Below, piece after piece: positions 18,183-26,159 of a DNA stretch of 64,000 nt (positions are counted from its first letter, which is position 1; every line of letters starts with the position of its first letter). Under the pieces are notes generated by a model that was given only the letters and a program-made list of their open reading frames with translations, ran no database searches and was not told where the DNA came from. The translations under genes were made by a program, and so were the position numbers. Source of the DNA: Paenibacillus mangrovi (GTDB lineage Bacteria > Bacillota > Bacilli > Paenibacillales > Paenibacillaceae); the NCBI RefSeq assembly GCF_022898935.1, contig NZ_JALIRP010000001.1:434001-498000 (forward strand), in the 5' to 3' direction.

Positions 18183-18308
18183 TCCGCTTGGAAAGTGCCT
18201 TAAAACTTGCATGAAAACAGTATACTCGCGTAATATGATGTCATAGAGGATTTTTACTGCATCCCAGAGAGAAACTTTGTAGATAAAAAGGAGTCTGGTT
18301 GCGAAACA

Positions 18309-19376
18309 ATGACATCAGTGAAAGATTTTTTCCAACTTCCCGCCGTAAGAAAAGGCGTGGTACTTATTTTGCTAGTCCTGTTTTTATATATGTTCAGAAG
18401 TATGATGAATTTCATTCTGATTACATTTATTCTGACATATCTGGTAAACCGGCTTCACACGTTCTTAACCCGGCGTTTTACGAACCGGATGGGCATCAGT
18501 AAAAAGATCGTGCTCATTTTAATGTATGCCTTGGTTGTGGCCGCATTACTCATTGGAATCTTACAATATGCGCCCAAGCTCATCTCGGAGTTGAATGTGC
18601 TGATCCAGCAGGTTATTTCCTTCTATAGCAACCCTTTAGTGCTGACGGACAACAGGATCATGAATTATATTCTGGATTATATACACAAAATTGACTTTGC
18701 CGCTTATCTCACACAGGGCTATGGTCTTATGAAGAATACGATCTCGAATATTGGGAAAACCGGTTTGAATGTGGGACTGGCAATCATCATGAGCTTGTTC
18801 TTCATGCTGGAAAAGGAGAAAGTGACGAATTTCACGGAAAAGTTCAGAACGAGCAAGTTATCGTATGTCTATAATGAGCTCGCCTACTTCGGAAAGAAAT
18901 TCACCGATTCCTTCGGTAAAGTCATTGAGGTACAGTTTCTGATTGCGGTAATCAATGCATGCTTCTCCGTCTTGTTTTTATGGATTCTGGGTTTTCCGAG
19001 CCTGTTTGCTTTGGGAATGATGATTTTTCTGCTGGGGCTTATTCCGGTGATGGGCGTTATCATTTCGCTGGTTCCGCTTTGTGCCATTGCGTTTGGGATC
19101 GGGGGCATTCCGAAGGTCTTCTATGTTTTGCTCATGATTGCAATTTTGCATTCGTTTGAGACGTACGTGATGAATCCGAAATTTATGTCTGACAAGACGC
19201 ATCTGCCGATCTTTTACACTTTTGCGATCCTGATTGTATCCGAGCATTTCTTTGGGGTATGGGGATTGCTTCTCGGCGTTCCGATGTTTATGTTCCTGCT
19301 GGACCTGCTCGATGTCCCTGTGAACAATTCGCCTAAGGATCCTCCACGAGTAAAGCCAAAGAGTACAGGGTCTTGA
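18309..19376 (+). CDS. AI-2E family (YdiK/TqsA/YueF-like) transporter
   Basis: A 355-residue membrane protein with seven or eight helices. The stretch FPSLFALGMMIFLLGLIPVMG and the C-terminal GVWGLLLGVPMFMFL are typical of the AI-2E transporter family. Members have been tied to AI-2 export, cyclodextrin uptake or Na+/H+ antiport, so substrate cannot be inferred. AAAAGGAG stands a rather long 14 bases before the ATG. The gene ends at a bidirectional terminator. Confidence 0.85.
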   Translation: MTSVKDFFQLPAVRKGVVLILLVLFLYMFRSMMNFILITFILTYLVNRLHTFLTRRFTNRMGISKKIVLILMYALVVAALLIGILQYAPKLISELNVLIQQVISFYSNPLVLTDNRIMNYILDYIHKIDFAAYLTQGYGLMKNTISNIGKTGLNVGLAIIMSLFFMLEKEKVTNFTEKFRTSKLSYVYNELAYFGKKFTDSFGKVIEVQFLIAVINACFSVLFLWILGFPSLFALGMMIFLLGLIPVMGVIISLVPLCAIAFGIGGIPKVFYVLLMIAILHSFETYVMNPKFMSDKTHLPIFYTFAILIVSEHFFGVWGLLLGVPMFMFLLDLLDVPVNNSPKDPPRVKPKSTGS

Positions 19377-19390
19377 AGATAAATCCACAC

Positions 19391-19424
19391 AATAAAATCC
19401 TAACGCATCCGTTAGGATTTTATT
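19391..19424. terminator. Bidirectional terminator
   Basis: AATAAAATCCTAACG and CGTTAGGATTTTATT form a near-perfect hairpin between two convergent genes. Confidence 0.88.
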
Positions 19425-19440
19425 ATTAAGTGATAGTTGT

Positions 19441-19944
19441 CTAAATTTCAGAATGGGCTGCAGGCAGTCTGCGGTCCTGACGCTGGTGATAGGTATGCTG
19501 CGTGAAGCGTCTCAATGATTCGGGCAGCTTCTTCTTGAGCTGATCCGCCTGTTGCTGCGTCATTTTTCCGGCTTTGACGGCATTATCGATCTTAGCACTT
19601 TGAATAGCGGTAAGCTTTTGCACGAAAACATCGGCATCCCAGTTCTTTTTCTCTTTGGCGATCTGCTGGAGCGATTTGCCCTGCTTCCATTCTTTTTTGA
19701 GATCCTGCTCGGTCATGTCAAGCAGCGTGGCTGCATCTTTGAAGAGCACGAATTTTCTGCCATGATGTTCACGGTGTCTTTGGTGGCTTTCGTTGTCCTG
19801 TTTTTCCGCCGGAGGAGTCACTTCAGCAGGAGGGGTCATCTGGGTTTCGGAAGCCGCATCGGCTGTATGCGCAAAGGAGAAACTACCAGCAGTCAGAATA
19901 CAGGAGAGAGCTCCTGCCATTAAGTTTTTTTTGAATTGGTTCAT
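19441..19944 (-). CDS. Secreted helical protein, DUF2680/YckD-like
   Basis: A 167-residue protein with a signal peptide (MNQFKKNLMAGALSCILTAG, cleavage probably after the AHTADA region near residue 31). A charged, His-rich stretch (DNESHQRHREHHGRK) follows. The C-terminal half has TLLDMTEQDLKKEWKQGKSL and VKAGKMTQQQADQLKKKLPE, short helical repeats seen in DUF2680-like exported proteins. Function is unknown. A TATAAT box lies on the minus strand at 19992-19997, with no good -35. Confidence 0.72.
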   Translation of the reverse strand: MNQFKKNLMAGALSCILTAGSFSFAHTADAASETQMTPPAEVTPPAEKQDNESHQRHREHHGRKFVLFKDAATLLDMTEQDLKKEWKQGKSLQQIAKEKKNWDADVFVQKLTAIQSAKIDNAVKAGKMTQQQADQLKKKLPESLRRFTQHTYHQRQDRRLPAAHSEI

Positions 19945-20175
19945 CTTGTCACCCCGTTGATGTTATGGTACTTCTTTCATATTCTGTATTTATTATAGGC
20001 TGAATTGGATAAATCATACTTATTTTTGCAAAACGGCTCTGGCTGAGCTGCTTGTATCATAACGAAGGACAAAGGGTAATATTCCGTATATAGAAACATC
20101 TGCAGCGGTATCACCTGAAAAAACATTTATTTTCGTGATTATCGTGATATTTTTGCGACAGGAGGAGATGCAGCC

Positions 20176-21225
20176 ATGACTTTCGGAGCGCGAATGCTTA
20201 AGACGGGAATCGCCGTCACGCTCGCACTATATATCAGCAAGTGGCTACATTTATCCTCGCCGACTATATCGGCTATAGCAGCCATTTTTGCTATGCAGCC
20301 GTCTATTTACCGCTCTTGGCGTTATTTCCTGGAACAGCTTCAAACCAATACGCTCGGAGCCGTACTGGCTTTAATCGCAGGTTTGGTTTTTTCCAATGAA
20401 CCCATTGCGGTTGGACTTGTATGTATTATCGTTATTATGATTTGCTTGAAGCTCAAGATGGGAGATACTATTGGGTTGACCCTCGTAACGGTGATCGTTG
20501 TCATGGAGGCGTCTGGACAATGGCAGTTCGCCCTGACCCGTTTTTCGCTAAGCTTGATCGGCATCGTATCCGCGTTCCTGATCAATGTTCTACTCTTTCC
20601 GCCAAAGCCGAAAGTGCAGTTTACGGACCAGATTGAGACAACCTTTGACCAGATGTCGCTATTGATGCGTACCGCCATTTCCGCTGAAATCAAAGAGAAC
20701 ATTTTCAGGGATAAAAAAAGAGAGCTTGAGGACTCCATCAAGTCGTTGTCCGACAAGTACAAGCTGCTGGAAGAAGAACAGAAAAAGATGAAGCGGGCCA
20801 CGTTCAGTCAGACCCGGCATCTCGTGGTGTACAAGCAGATGCTGAACACGCTCCGGAAGGGGCGCGAGGTGCTTGATGCTGTAGAAGAGCATTATTTTCA
20901 GTCCGAGCGGCCTGAGGAGATGGATCGGAACTTCGATCACCAGCTGGAGAAGCTGATTAAGCTGCATGAGCATGTGCTGCTCAAGTTCGAGGATAAACTG
21001 AAGCCAAACAGTGTCGAAGCCGATATACTGCTGGAAGAGAGTGACAAGTTTATCAAGCAGGTGCTAGATTATGTGGCAGAGCAGCCAGAGAGTAGTCTGC
21101 GTCTGTCCATTGTAGCTTCAACCATGTATGACTACGGATATCAGCTGGAGCGTCTGAACCGCCTGGTGGAACATTACCATAAGTCTGATGATGAGGCTTT
21201 GTGGTTGTCCTGGCTGAAGAGATAA
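20176..21225 (+). CDS. Aromatic acid exporter (ArAE/FUSC, DUF939) family protein
   Basis: A 349-residue protein: about four to five N-terminal helices (MLKTGIAVTLALYISKWLHL opens the ArAE_1 domain) followed from ~residue 150 by a long charged helical cytoplasmic domain (ArAE_1_C). Relatives such as AaeB export aromatic carboxylic acids; the short Firmicute form (B. subtilis YqjA-like) has no proven substrate. GGAGGAG precedes the ATG at ~10 bases. It is a single gene with its own terminator. Confidence 0.84.
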   Translation: MTFGARMLKTGIAVTLALYISKWLHLSSPTISAIAAIFAMQPSIYRSWRYFLEQLQTNTLGAVLALIAGLVFSNEPIAVGLVCIIVIMICLKLKMGDTIGLTLVTVIVVMEASGQWQFALTRFSLSLIGIVSAFLINVLLFPPKPKVQFTDQIETTFDQMSLLMRTAISAEIKENIFRDKKRELEDSIKSLSDKYKLLEEEQKKMKRATFSQTRHLVVYKQMLNTLRKGREVLDAVEEHYFQSERPEEMDRNFDHQLEKLIKLHEHVLLKFEDKLKPNSVEADILLEESDKFIKQVLDYVAEQPESSLRLSIVASTMYDYGYQLERLNRLVEHYHKSDDEALWLSWLKR

Positions 21226-21235
21226 GAAAGAGGAA

Positions 21236-21280
21236 GAGGCTCCCTTGGACGGAATACGAATCCAGGGCGAGCCTCTTTTT
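21236..21280 (+). terminator. Terminator after the ArAE-family gene
   Basis: GAGGCTCCCTTGGA pairs with TCCAGGGCGAGCCTC, followed by five T residues. Confidence 0.82.
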
Positions 21281-21305
21281 GCTCTATCTAATAGGAATGA
21301 ATGCG

Positions 21306-22403
21306 TCATTCAAGCGGCAGTCGGACGATAAATTCGGTCTGCTGCGCATTGCTTGTGGCAGTAATGCTGCCATCGTGAAGCTCGATGATGCTTTTCACGA
21401 TGGCGAGTCCGAGACCTGCACCGCCTGTATCGACCGATCGAGACTTTTCCACGCGGTAGAACCGGTCGAAAATATAGGGCAGATCCATAGATGGAATGGG
21501 GGCGCCGAAGTTAATGATTTTCACGACGGCCTGTTTTCCTTCTCTGGCGATATGGACAACAATTCGCTTGCCTTCTTTGCCGTAACGCATGGCATTTGTG
21601 ATCAAATTTTCGATAGCTTGCATGATTTTATCTCCGTCGCCGTCGATCAGGAGCTTCTCTTGCGGGGCGATGAGCTGAATTTCCATTTTGTGATGTTGAA
21701 GCTGCAGGGTAAACTCGGCTGTCAGCTGCCCGATCAATTGCACCAGATCAATCGAGGTGCGGTTCAGCGGAATCTGGCCAAACCCCATGCGCGTATAGTC
21801 GAAAAGGTCTGTGACGAGCCTGTTCATGCGCTTGGATTTCTCATAGGCGATATTGACGTAATACCGCAGTTCCACCTCATCCTTGTATTTATCTTCTTCA
21901 ATCAGCCTCAGATAGCCGATGATAGAAGTAAGCGGTGTACGAAGGTCATGGGATACATTAGTAATGAGTTCATTTTTCGCCTGTGTGGCCATCCGCTCCT
22001 CATGAATGGAGATTTGCAGCTGCTCTGCCATGGTATTGATCTGATCGGCAAGCATGCCGATCTCGTCATTGGAGCGGACCTGAATCCGTTCATCCATGTT
22101 GCCTTCTGCCATCCGTTTTACCCCGGTAAAGATACGTGTTAATTTTCTAGTCGTTCCCCAGCTGAGAAGGAGCACGTAGAAGATGAACAGGAGGATGACC
22201 GCGACAGCCTGCCACAATGAAAAGCCGACAATCTGGTTCGGCCGGAGAATCCGTTCAACAACAGGGTAGAGTAGCTTAAAGTTCTGGTAGTAGATATTAT
22301 TAAGGATCGGACGCAGCATCACAAGTGTTCCGAAGGTCAGGGCGACACTGAAAAAGAACAGTAAGATAATCTTCCACTGCAGTTTATTAAAGAAACTACG
22401 CAT
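21306..22403 (-). CDS. VanS-like sensor histidine kinase
   Basis: A 365-residue kinase. Two membrane helices (about 12-30 and 64-82) flank a very short outside loop of ~35 residues, followed by HAMP, a HisKA domain with the phospho-acceptor H152 in NVSHDLRTPLTSIIGYL, and an ATPase domain with N, G1 (GGAGLGLAI) and G2 boxes. The HDLRTPLTSIIGYL stretch is characteristic of the VanS branch. The start overlaps the response-regulator stop. The operon partner DD-carboxypeptidase points to sensing of envelope stress; the signal is unknown. Confidence 0.88.
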   Translation of the reverse strand: MRSFFNKLQWKIILLFFFSVALTFGTLVMLRPILNNIYYQNFKLLYPVVERILRPNQIVGFSLWQAVAVILLFIFYVLLLSWGTTRKLTRIFTGVKRMAEGNMDERIQVRSNDEIGMLADQINTMAEQLQISIHEERMATQAKNELITNVSHDLRTPLTSIIGYLRLIEEDKYKDEVELRYYVNIAYEKSKRMNRLVTDLFDYTRMGFGQIPLNRTSIDLVQLIGQLTAEFTLQLQHHKMEIQLIAPQEKLLIDGDGDKIMQAIENLITNAMRYGKEGKRIVVHIAREGKQAVVKIINFGAPIPSMDLPYIFDRFYRVEKSRSVDTGGAGLGLAIVKSIIELHDGSITATSNAQQTEFIVRLPLE

Positions 22404-23094
22404 CGATTTTATAACCTACTCCCCACACGGTTTGAATCAGCTTGTAGCCGAGCTCTTTCTCCAGCTTGTCACGCAGGTTGCTGATATGAACCATGACTGT
22501 ATTGTTGGATACATAATACTTTTCCTTCCATACTCTTTGAAAAATCTCCTCTGCACTGAAGACACGGCCGGGATGTGAAGCCAGCAGTCCCAGGATGTCA
22601 AACTCACGGCCGGTCAATTGCACGTCGTTGCCGTCAGCCGTTACACGGTGGGTGCTGCGGTTAATCTCTACACCCTGAATACGGAGCACCGAATCATCGG
22701 CAAGCCGGGGGTCAGAATTGTACTGGAAAGTTCGGCGCAGCAGCGTTTTGACTCTTACTGTCAGCTCCAGCGGATTGAAGGGCTTGATCATGTAATCATC
22801 GGCGCCGGTCATGAGTCCAAGAATCTTGTCCATATCTTCGGTTTTGGCACTGAGCATCAGAATCGGAATAACCGATGCCTTGCCGCGCATCTGTCTGCAT
22901 ACTTCAAGTCCATCCACCTTCGGCATCATGATGTCCAGCACAATGAGATCAAACTGCTGCTCTGGACTGTTCAGAAGCTGCAGCGCTTCTTCTCCGTCAT
23001 GGGCACAGATAATATGAAAGCCTTCATTTTTCAAGTAAATAGATATCAGATTTGCAATTTCCTTGTCATCATCAACAACGAGTATATTTCTCAT
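22396..23094 (-). CDS. OmpR/VanR-family response regulator
   Basis: A 232-residue regulator with receiver domain (ILVVDDD, phospho-acceptor D54 in LIVLDIMMPKVDG, conserved K in DYMIKPF) and winged-helix DNA-binding domain (LTGREFDILGLLASHPGRVF, SNNTVMVHISNLRDKL, VWGVGYKI). The ATG at 23094 follows GGAGG; it begins right after the carboxypeptidase stop and overlaps the kinase start. It presumably acts with the kinase and may control this operon. Confidence 0.92.
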   Translation of the reverse strand: MRNILVVDDDKEIANLISIYLKNEGFHIICAHDGEEALQLLNSPEQQFDLIVLDIMMPKVDGLEVCRQMRGKASVIPILMLSAKTEDMDKILGLMTGADDYMIKPFNPLELTVRVKTLLRRTFQYNSDPRLADDSVLRIQGVEINRSTHRVTADGNDVQLTGREFDILGLLASHPGRVFSAEEIFQRVWKEKYYVSNNTVMVHISNLRDKLEKELGYKLIQTVWGVGYKIDA

Positions 23095-23095
23095 T

Positions 23096-24010
23096 TCATG
23101 TCCTCCAGAAAAACTGTGAATTAGCGAAACCATAGTCGAACATTTTGGTGGCATCTTCAAAGCGCTTGTTGGTATCCTGTGCTCCCATCACAACGACAAT
23201 AAAACGTTTGCCGTTCCGTTCGGATGTACCGGTAAAGCAGTAGCCCGCTCTTTGGGTGTAACCCGTCTTGAAGCCGTCGTTGCCGCTATAGGCAAACGCT
23301 TCTCCGGGCAGCATTGAATTGGTAGTATGTAGAGTTAAGTTCATTTCGGGTATGTAAACTTCTGTTTTTTCGGTCACCTTCAGTATTTCCGGGTATGTTT
23401 GGATCAGATAACGGGCCGTTTTAGCCAAATCCTTGGCAGTCATTTGCGTTTCGCCTTCCAAGGAGGCCGATTTGAAAACCTGCAGGTCAGCTGACGACAA
23501 ACCGGTGCAATTCGCGAATACAGATTGGGTAGACAGCCCGATTTCGCGAGCCATTGCATTCATTTGTGCCACGAATGCTGTTTCGCTGCCTGCGATATGC
23601 TCTGCAAGCGAAATGGCCGCGTCATTCGCGGAATGGATGACCATTGCTTCAAACATCGTAAGAAGCGGCAGCGTATCGCCTGGACGAAGTCCGATTTCGG
23701 CACCGGTTACATTAGCGGCATAATAGCTTGCCGTAACAGGCTCGTCCCAGGAATTATGCCCTTCCTTGACATTTCTCAGCACTAGCAGTTCCGTCATCAT
23801 CTTGGACATGCTGGCTGGCGGCAAAGCCGCGGATGCATTATGTTCATAATATACTTTTCCCGTTTTGACATCCATAAGGACTGCTGCGGACGCATCAATT
23901 TTAAACAGCGGGAAGCGAAGCAGTACCGCAGATCCGGCGAGCACCACGATAAAAAACAGCAGTAGAAAAATGATAGGCCTATGCTTCTTTTTCTTTTTGA
24001 TCACTCTCAT
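23096..24010 (-). CDS. Serine-type D-Ala-D-Ala carboxypeptidase (DacF/PBP5-like)
   Basis: A 304-residue penicillin-binding protein with an uncleaved-looking N-terminal membrane helix after a basic KKKKK patch. Catalytic motifs are S67-M-S-K70, S127-A-N129 and K248-T-G250. It would remove the terminal D-Ala from peptidoglycan stem peptides at the outer face. It lacks the C-terminal amphipathic domain of PBP5, so it is a short form held by its N-terminus. It is the first gene of an operon with a VanR/VanS-like pair; GGAGAA stands before the ATG. Confidence 0.9.
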   Translation of the reverse strand: MRVIKKKKKHRPIIFLLLFFIVVLAGSAVLLRFPLFKIDASAAVLMDVKTGKVYYEHNASAALPPASMSKMMTELLVLRNVKEGHNSWDEPVTASYYAANVTGAEIGLRPGDTLPLLTMFEAMVIHSANDAAISLAEHIAGSETAFVAQMNAMAREIGLSTQSVFANCTGLSSADLQVFKSASLEGETQMTAKDLAKTARYLIQTYPEILKVTEKTEVYIPEMNLTLHTTNSMLPGEAFAYSGNDGFKTGYTQRAGYCFTGTSERNGKRFIVVVMGAQDTNKRFEDATKMFDYGFANSQFFWRT

Positions 24011-24207
24011 GAAAATCGTTCTCCGTTCGTTCGTATTATATTTTCGTAAAACCCACAGTTATCATCATAACCAGCACACTTAAAGTGCCTACTAAGAATA
24101 TCTTAAGAAATTTAAAGATTTGATTTTTCTTCCGAGCCGGATGTATGATGGGAAGAATTGAGCAAGATCTGGCAATAAGATTAGGTACAGAGAGATGGAG
24201 GGTTTAC

Positions 24208-26031
24208 ATGAAAACAGCAGCATGGGGAAGACGTCCTTTCGCGGAATGTGTGCCTGAACTGGTAGCAGCCGCGCGCGGAGACCAAAAAGCAAGCCTGGTC
24301 ATTCAAAACGTAAGATTGGTCAATGTGGTATCCGGAGAGATTCTGCCGGGAATGTCCATCGCGGTGAAGGATTCACGAATTGTATATGTAGGGCTGGATG
24401 TAAGTCATACTATTGGTGAAGAGACCCAAATCATTGATGCGGGAGGAAAATATGCTGCCCCTGGACTGCTGGACGGTCATTGCCATATCGAAAGCACGCA
24501 GATGACGGCTACTGAATTTGCCAGAGCGGTGCTGCCGCTTGGAACGACTGGCGGTTTCTTTGATGCGCATGAAATATCCAATGTCCTGGGACTGGATGGA
24601 CTTCGCTTCATGCTGGAGGAAGCCAGATCGACTCCGCTTGCGGCATATATGCAGGTAGCCTCCTGCGTTCCGTCAACGCATCCGGGCCTTGAAACGACCG
24701 GCGCTTTCATCGGGCCTGATGAAGTTGCCGAAGCCCTGAGCTGGGGAGACGATATGATCGGACTCGGGGAAGTCATGAACTTTCCGGGTGTAGTGTACGG
24801 CGATGAGAAGATGATCGGAGAAATTCAGGCGACGCTGCGGGCGGGTAAGCAAGCGGACGGCCATTTTACTTGGAAATCGGATGATTGGCGCCTGCCGGTG
24901 TACGCTGCTAGCGGAGTGAACGGTGATCATGAATGCGTAACGGCTGAGGATGTCATTGAACGTGTCCGGCTTGGCATGTACGCTAAAATGCGTCAAGGCT
25001 CAGCTTGGCATGACGTGGCAGCGACCATTAAGGCGCATACAGAAGGAGGCATTGACACCCGGCGGATGATCCTGGTTACCGATGACCGCAGCTCGGAATC
25101 GCTGATGAATGAAGGCCATATGAACTTCGTAGTGCGCCACGCGATCGCGCAGGGTGTCAAGCCGGTGACGGCCTTCCAGATGGCGACGATCAATACGGCT
25201 GAACGATTTGGGGTTTCACGTGACATCGGTGCGATTATTCCGGGCGCATATGCGGATATCATTCTTCTCGATGGCAATTTGGCGGATGTGAATGTGGTCA
25301 TGACGATTGCCGCAGGCAAGATTGTCGCAGAGAATGGCCAAATGACCGCCGACTGGGAGCGTTATAAGCTGCCAGACCTGGCGTTTAACACGGTGAAACT
25401 GGACCGCAAGCTAAGCGCCGGCGATTTCGCCATTACAGCACCAATTGCTGAAGGCAAAGCCGAAATTCGGGCTGTTGAAGTGGTTGAAAATCATGTGGAA
25501 ACCATCGAAAGACTTGTTCACGTGAATGTGAAAAACAACACGGTTCAGCTTGATCCTGCGGTTGACCTCTGCAAAATGGCGGTGTTCGAGCGGCATGGCA
25601 AAGGCGGCGGTCAAGCGGTCGGAATCGTGAAAGGAATCGGATTTAAACAACCTGCAGCGATCGCAATGACGGTAGCTCATGACAGCCATAATCTGACGGT
25701 GATCGGCAATGACGATGAGCTCATGGCCCGCGCGGGCAATATCGTAGCTGACATGCAGGGCGGCGTCGTGATGCTGACGGAGGATAGCATTGCAGAATTC
25801 CCGCTTTCGGTAGGCGGCATTATGTCGAACGAGCCGTTTGAAACGGTTGCCCGTCAGTCCGAAGGAATCAGCCAGGCACTAATTCAAGCAGGATGCCCGC
25901 TAAACAATGCATTTATGACTCTGTCGTTGCTGGCCCTGGTGGTTATTCCTGAGGTTCGAATCTCCGACAAAGGACTGGTTAGAATTTCTGCGGACGGCAT
26001 TGATATTGTACCTTTATTTACCGGCAATTAA
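24208..26031 (+). CDS. Adenine deaminase family amidohydrolase (AdeC/YerA-like)
   Basis: A 607-residue amidohydrolase. The metal-binding HCHIE motif is in APGLLDGHCHIESTQM, followed by GGFFDAHEISNVLG, GLGEVMNFPGVV, ADGHF, and the C-terminal AVGIVKGIGF and VAHDSHNLTVIG that mark adenine deaminases. It would convert adenine to hypoxanthine and ammonia in purine salvage. The ATG at 24208 follows GGAGGG; the upstream extension is not conserved-looking. The HCHIEST variant matches the YerA subgroup, whose activity is less certain than that of AdeC. Confidence 0.85.
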   Translation: MKTAAWGRRPFAECVPELVAAARGDQKASLVIQNVRLVNVVSGEILPGMSIAVKDSRIVYVGLDVSHTIGEETQIIDAGGKYAAPGLLDGHCHIESTQMTATEFARAVLPLGTTGGFFDAHEISNVLGLDGLRFMLEEARSTPLAAYMQVASCVPSTHPGLETTGAFIGPDEVAEALSWGDDMIGLGEVMNFPGVVYGDEKMIGEIQATLRAGKQADGHFTWKSDDWRLPVYAASGVNGDHECVTAEDVIERVRLGMYAKMRQGSAWHDVAATIKAHTEGGIDTRRMILVTDDRSSESLMNEGHMNFVVRHAIAQGVKPVTAFQMATINTAERFGVSRDIGAIIPGAYADIILLDGNLADVNVVMTIAAGKIVAENGQMTADWERYKLPDLAFNTVKLDRKLSAGDFAITAPIAEGKAEIRAVEVVENHVETIERLVHVNVKNNTVQLDPAVDLCKMAVFERHGKGGGQAVGIVKGIGFKQPAAIAMTVAHDSHNLTVIGNDDELMARAGNIVADMQGGVVMLTEDSIAEFPLSVGGIMSNEPFETVARQSEGISQALIQAGCPLNNAFMTLSLLALVVIPEVRISDKGLVRISADGIDIVPLFTGN

Positions 26032-26062
26032 GCTGGTTAATCATACAACTCAAACTTGAAAA

Positions 26063-26090
26063 AAGGGGAGCCATCGGCTCCCCTTAAAAT
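26063..26090 (+). terminator. Probable terminator of the adenine deaminase gene
   Basis: AAGGGGAGCC-atc-GGCTCCCCTT is a perfect ten-base stem 30 bases after the stop. The T run is poor, so efficiency is uncertain. Confidence 0.7.
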
Positions 26091-26159
26091 GTTTGATTTT
26101 AAGGATGAATATTGACAAAATAGATAAATGTTAAACATTAAAAGGGGATGAAGACAGGC

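Noticed and set aside
21201..22142. Open 313-codon reading frame on the plus strand
   Set aside because: It lies antisense to the well-supported VanS-like kinase gene and shows no family motif or proper RBS.
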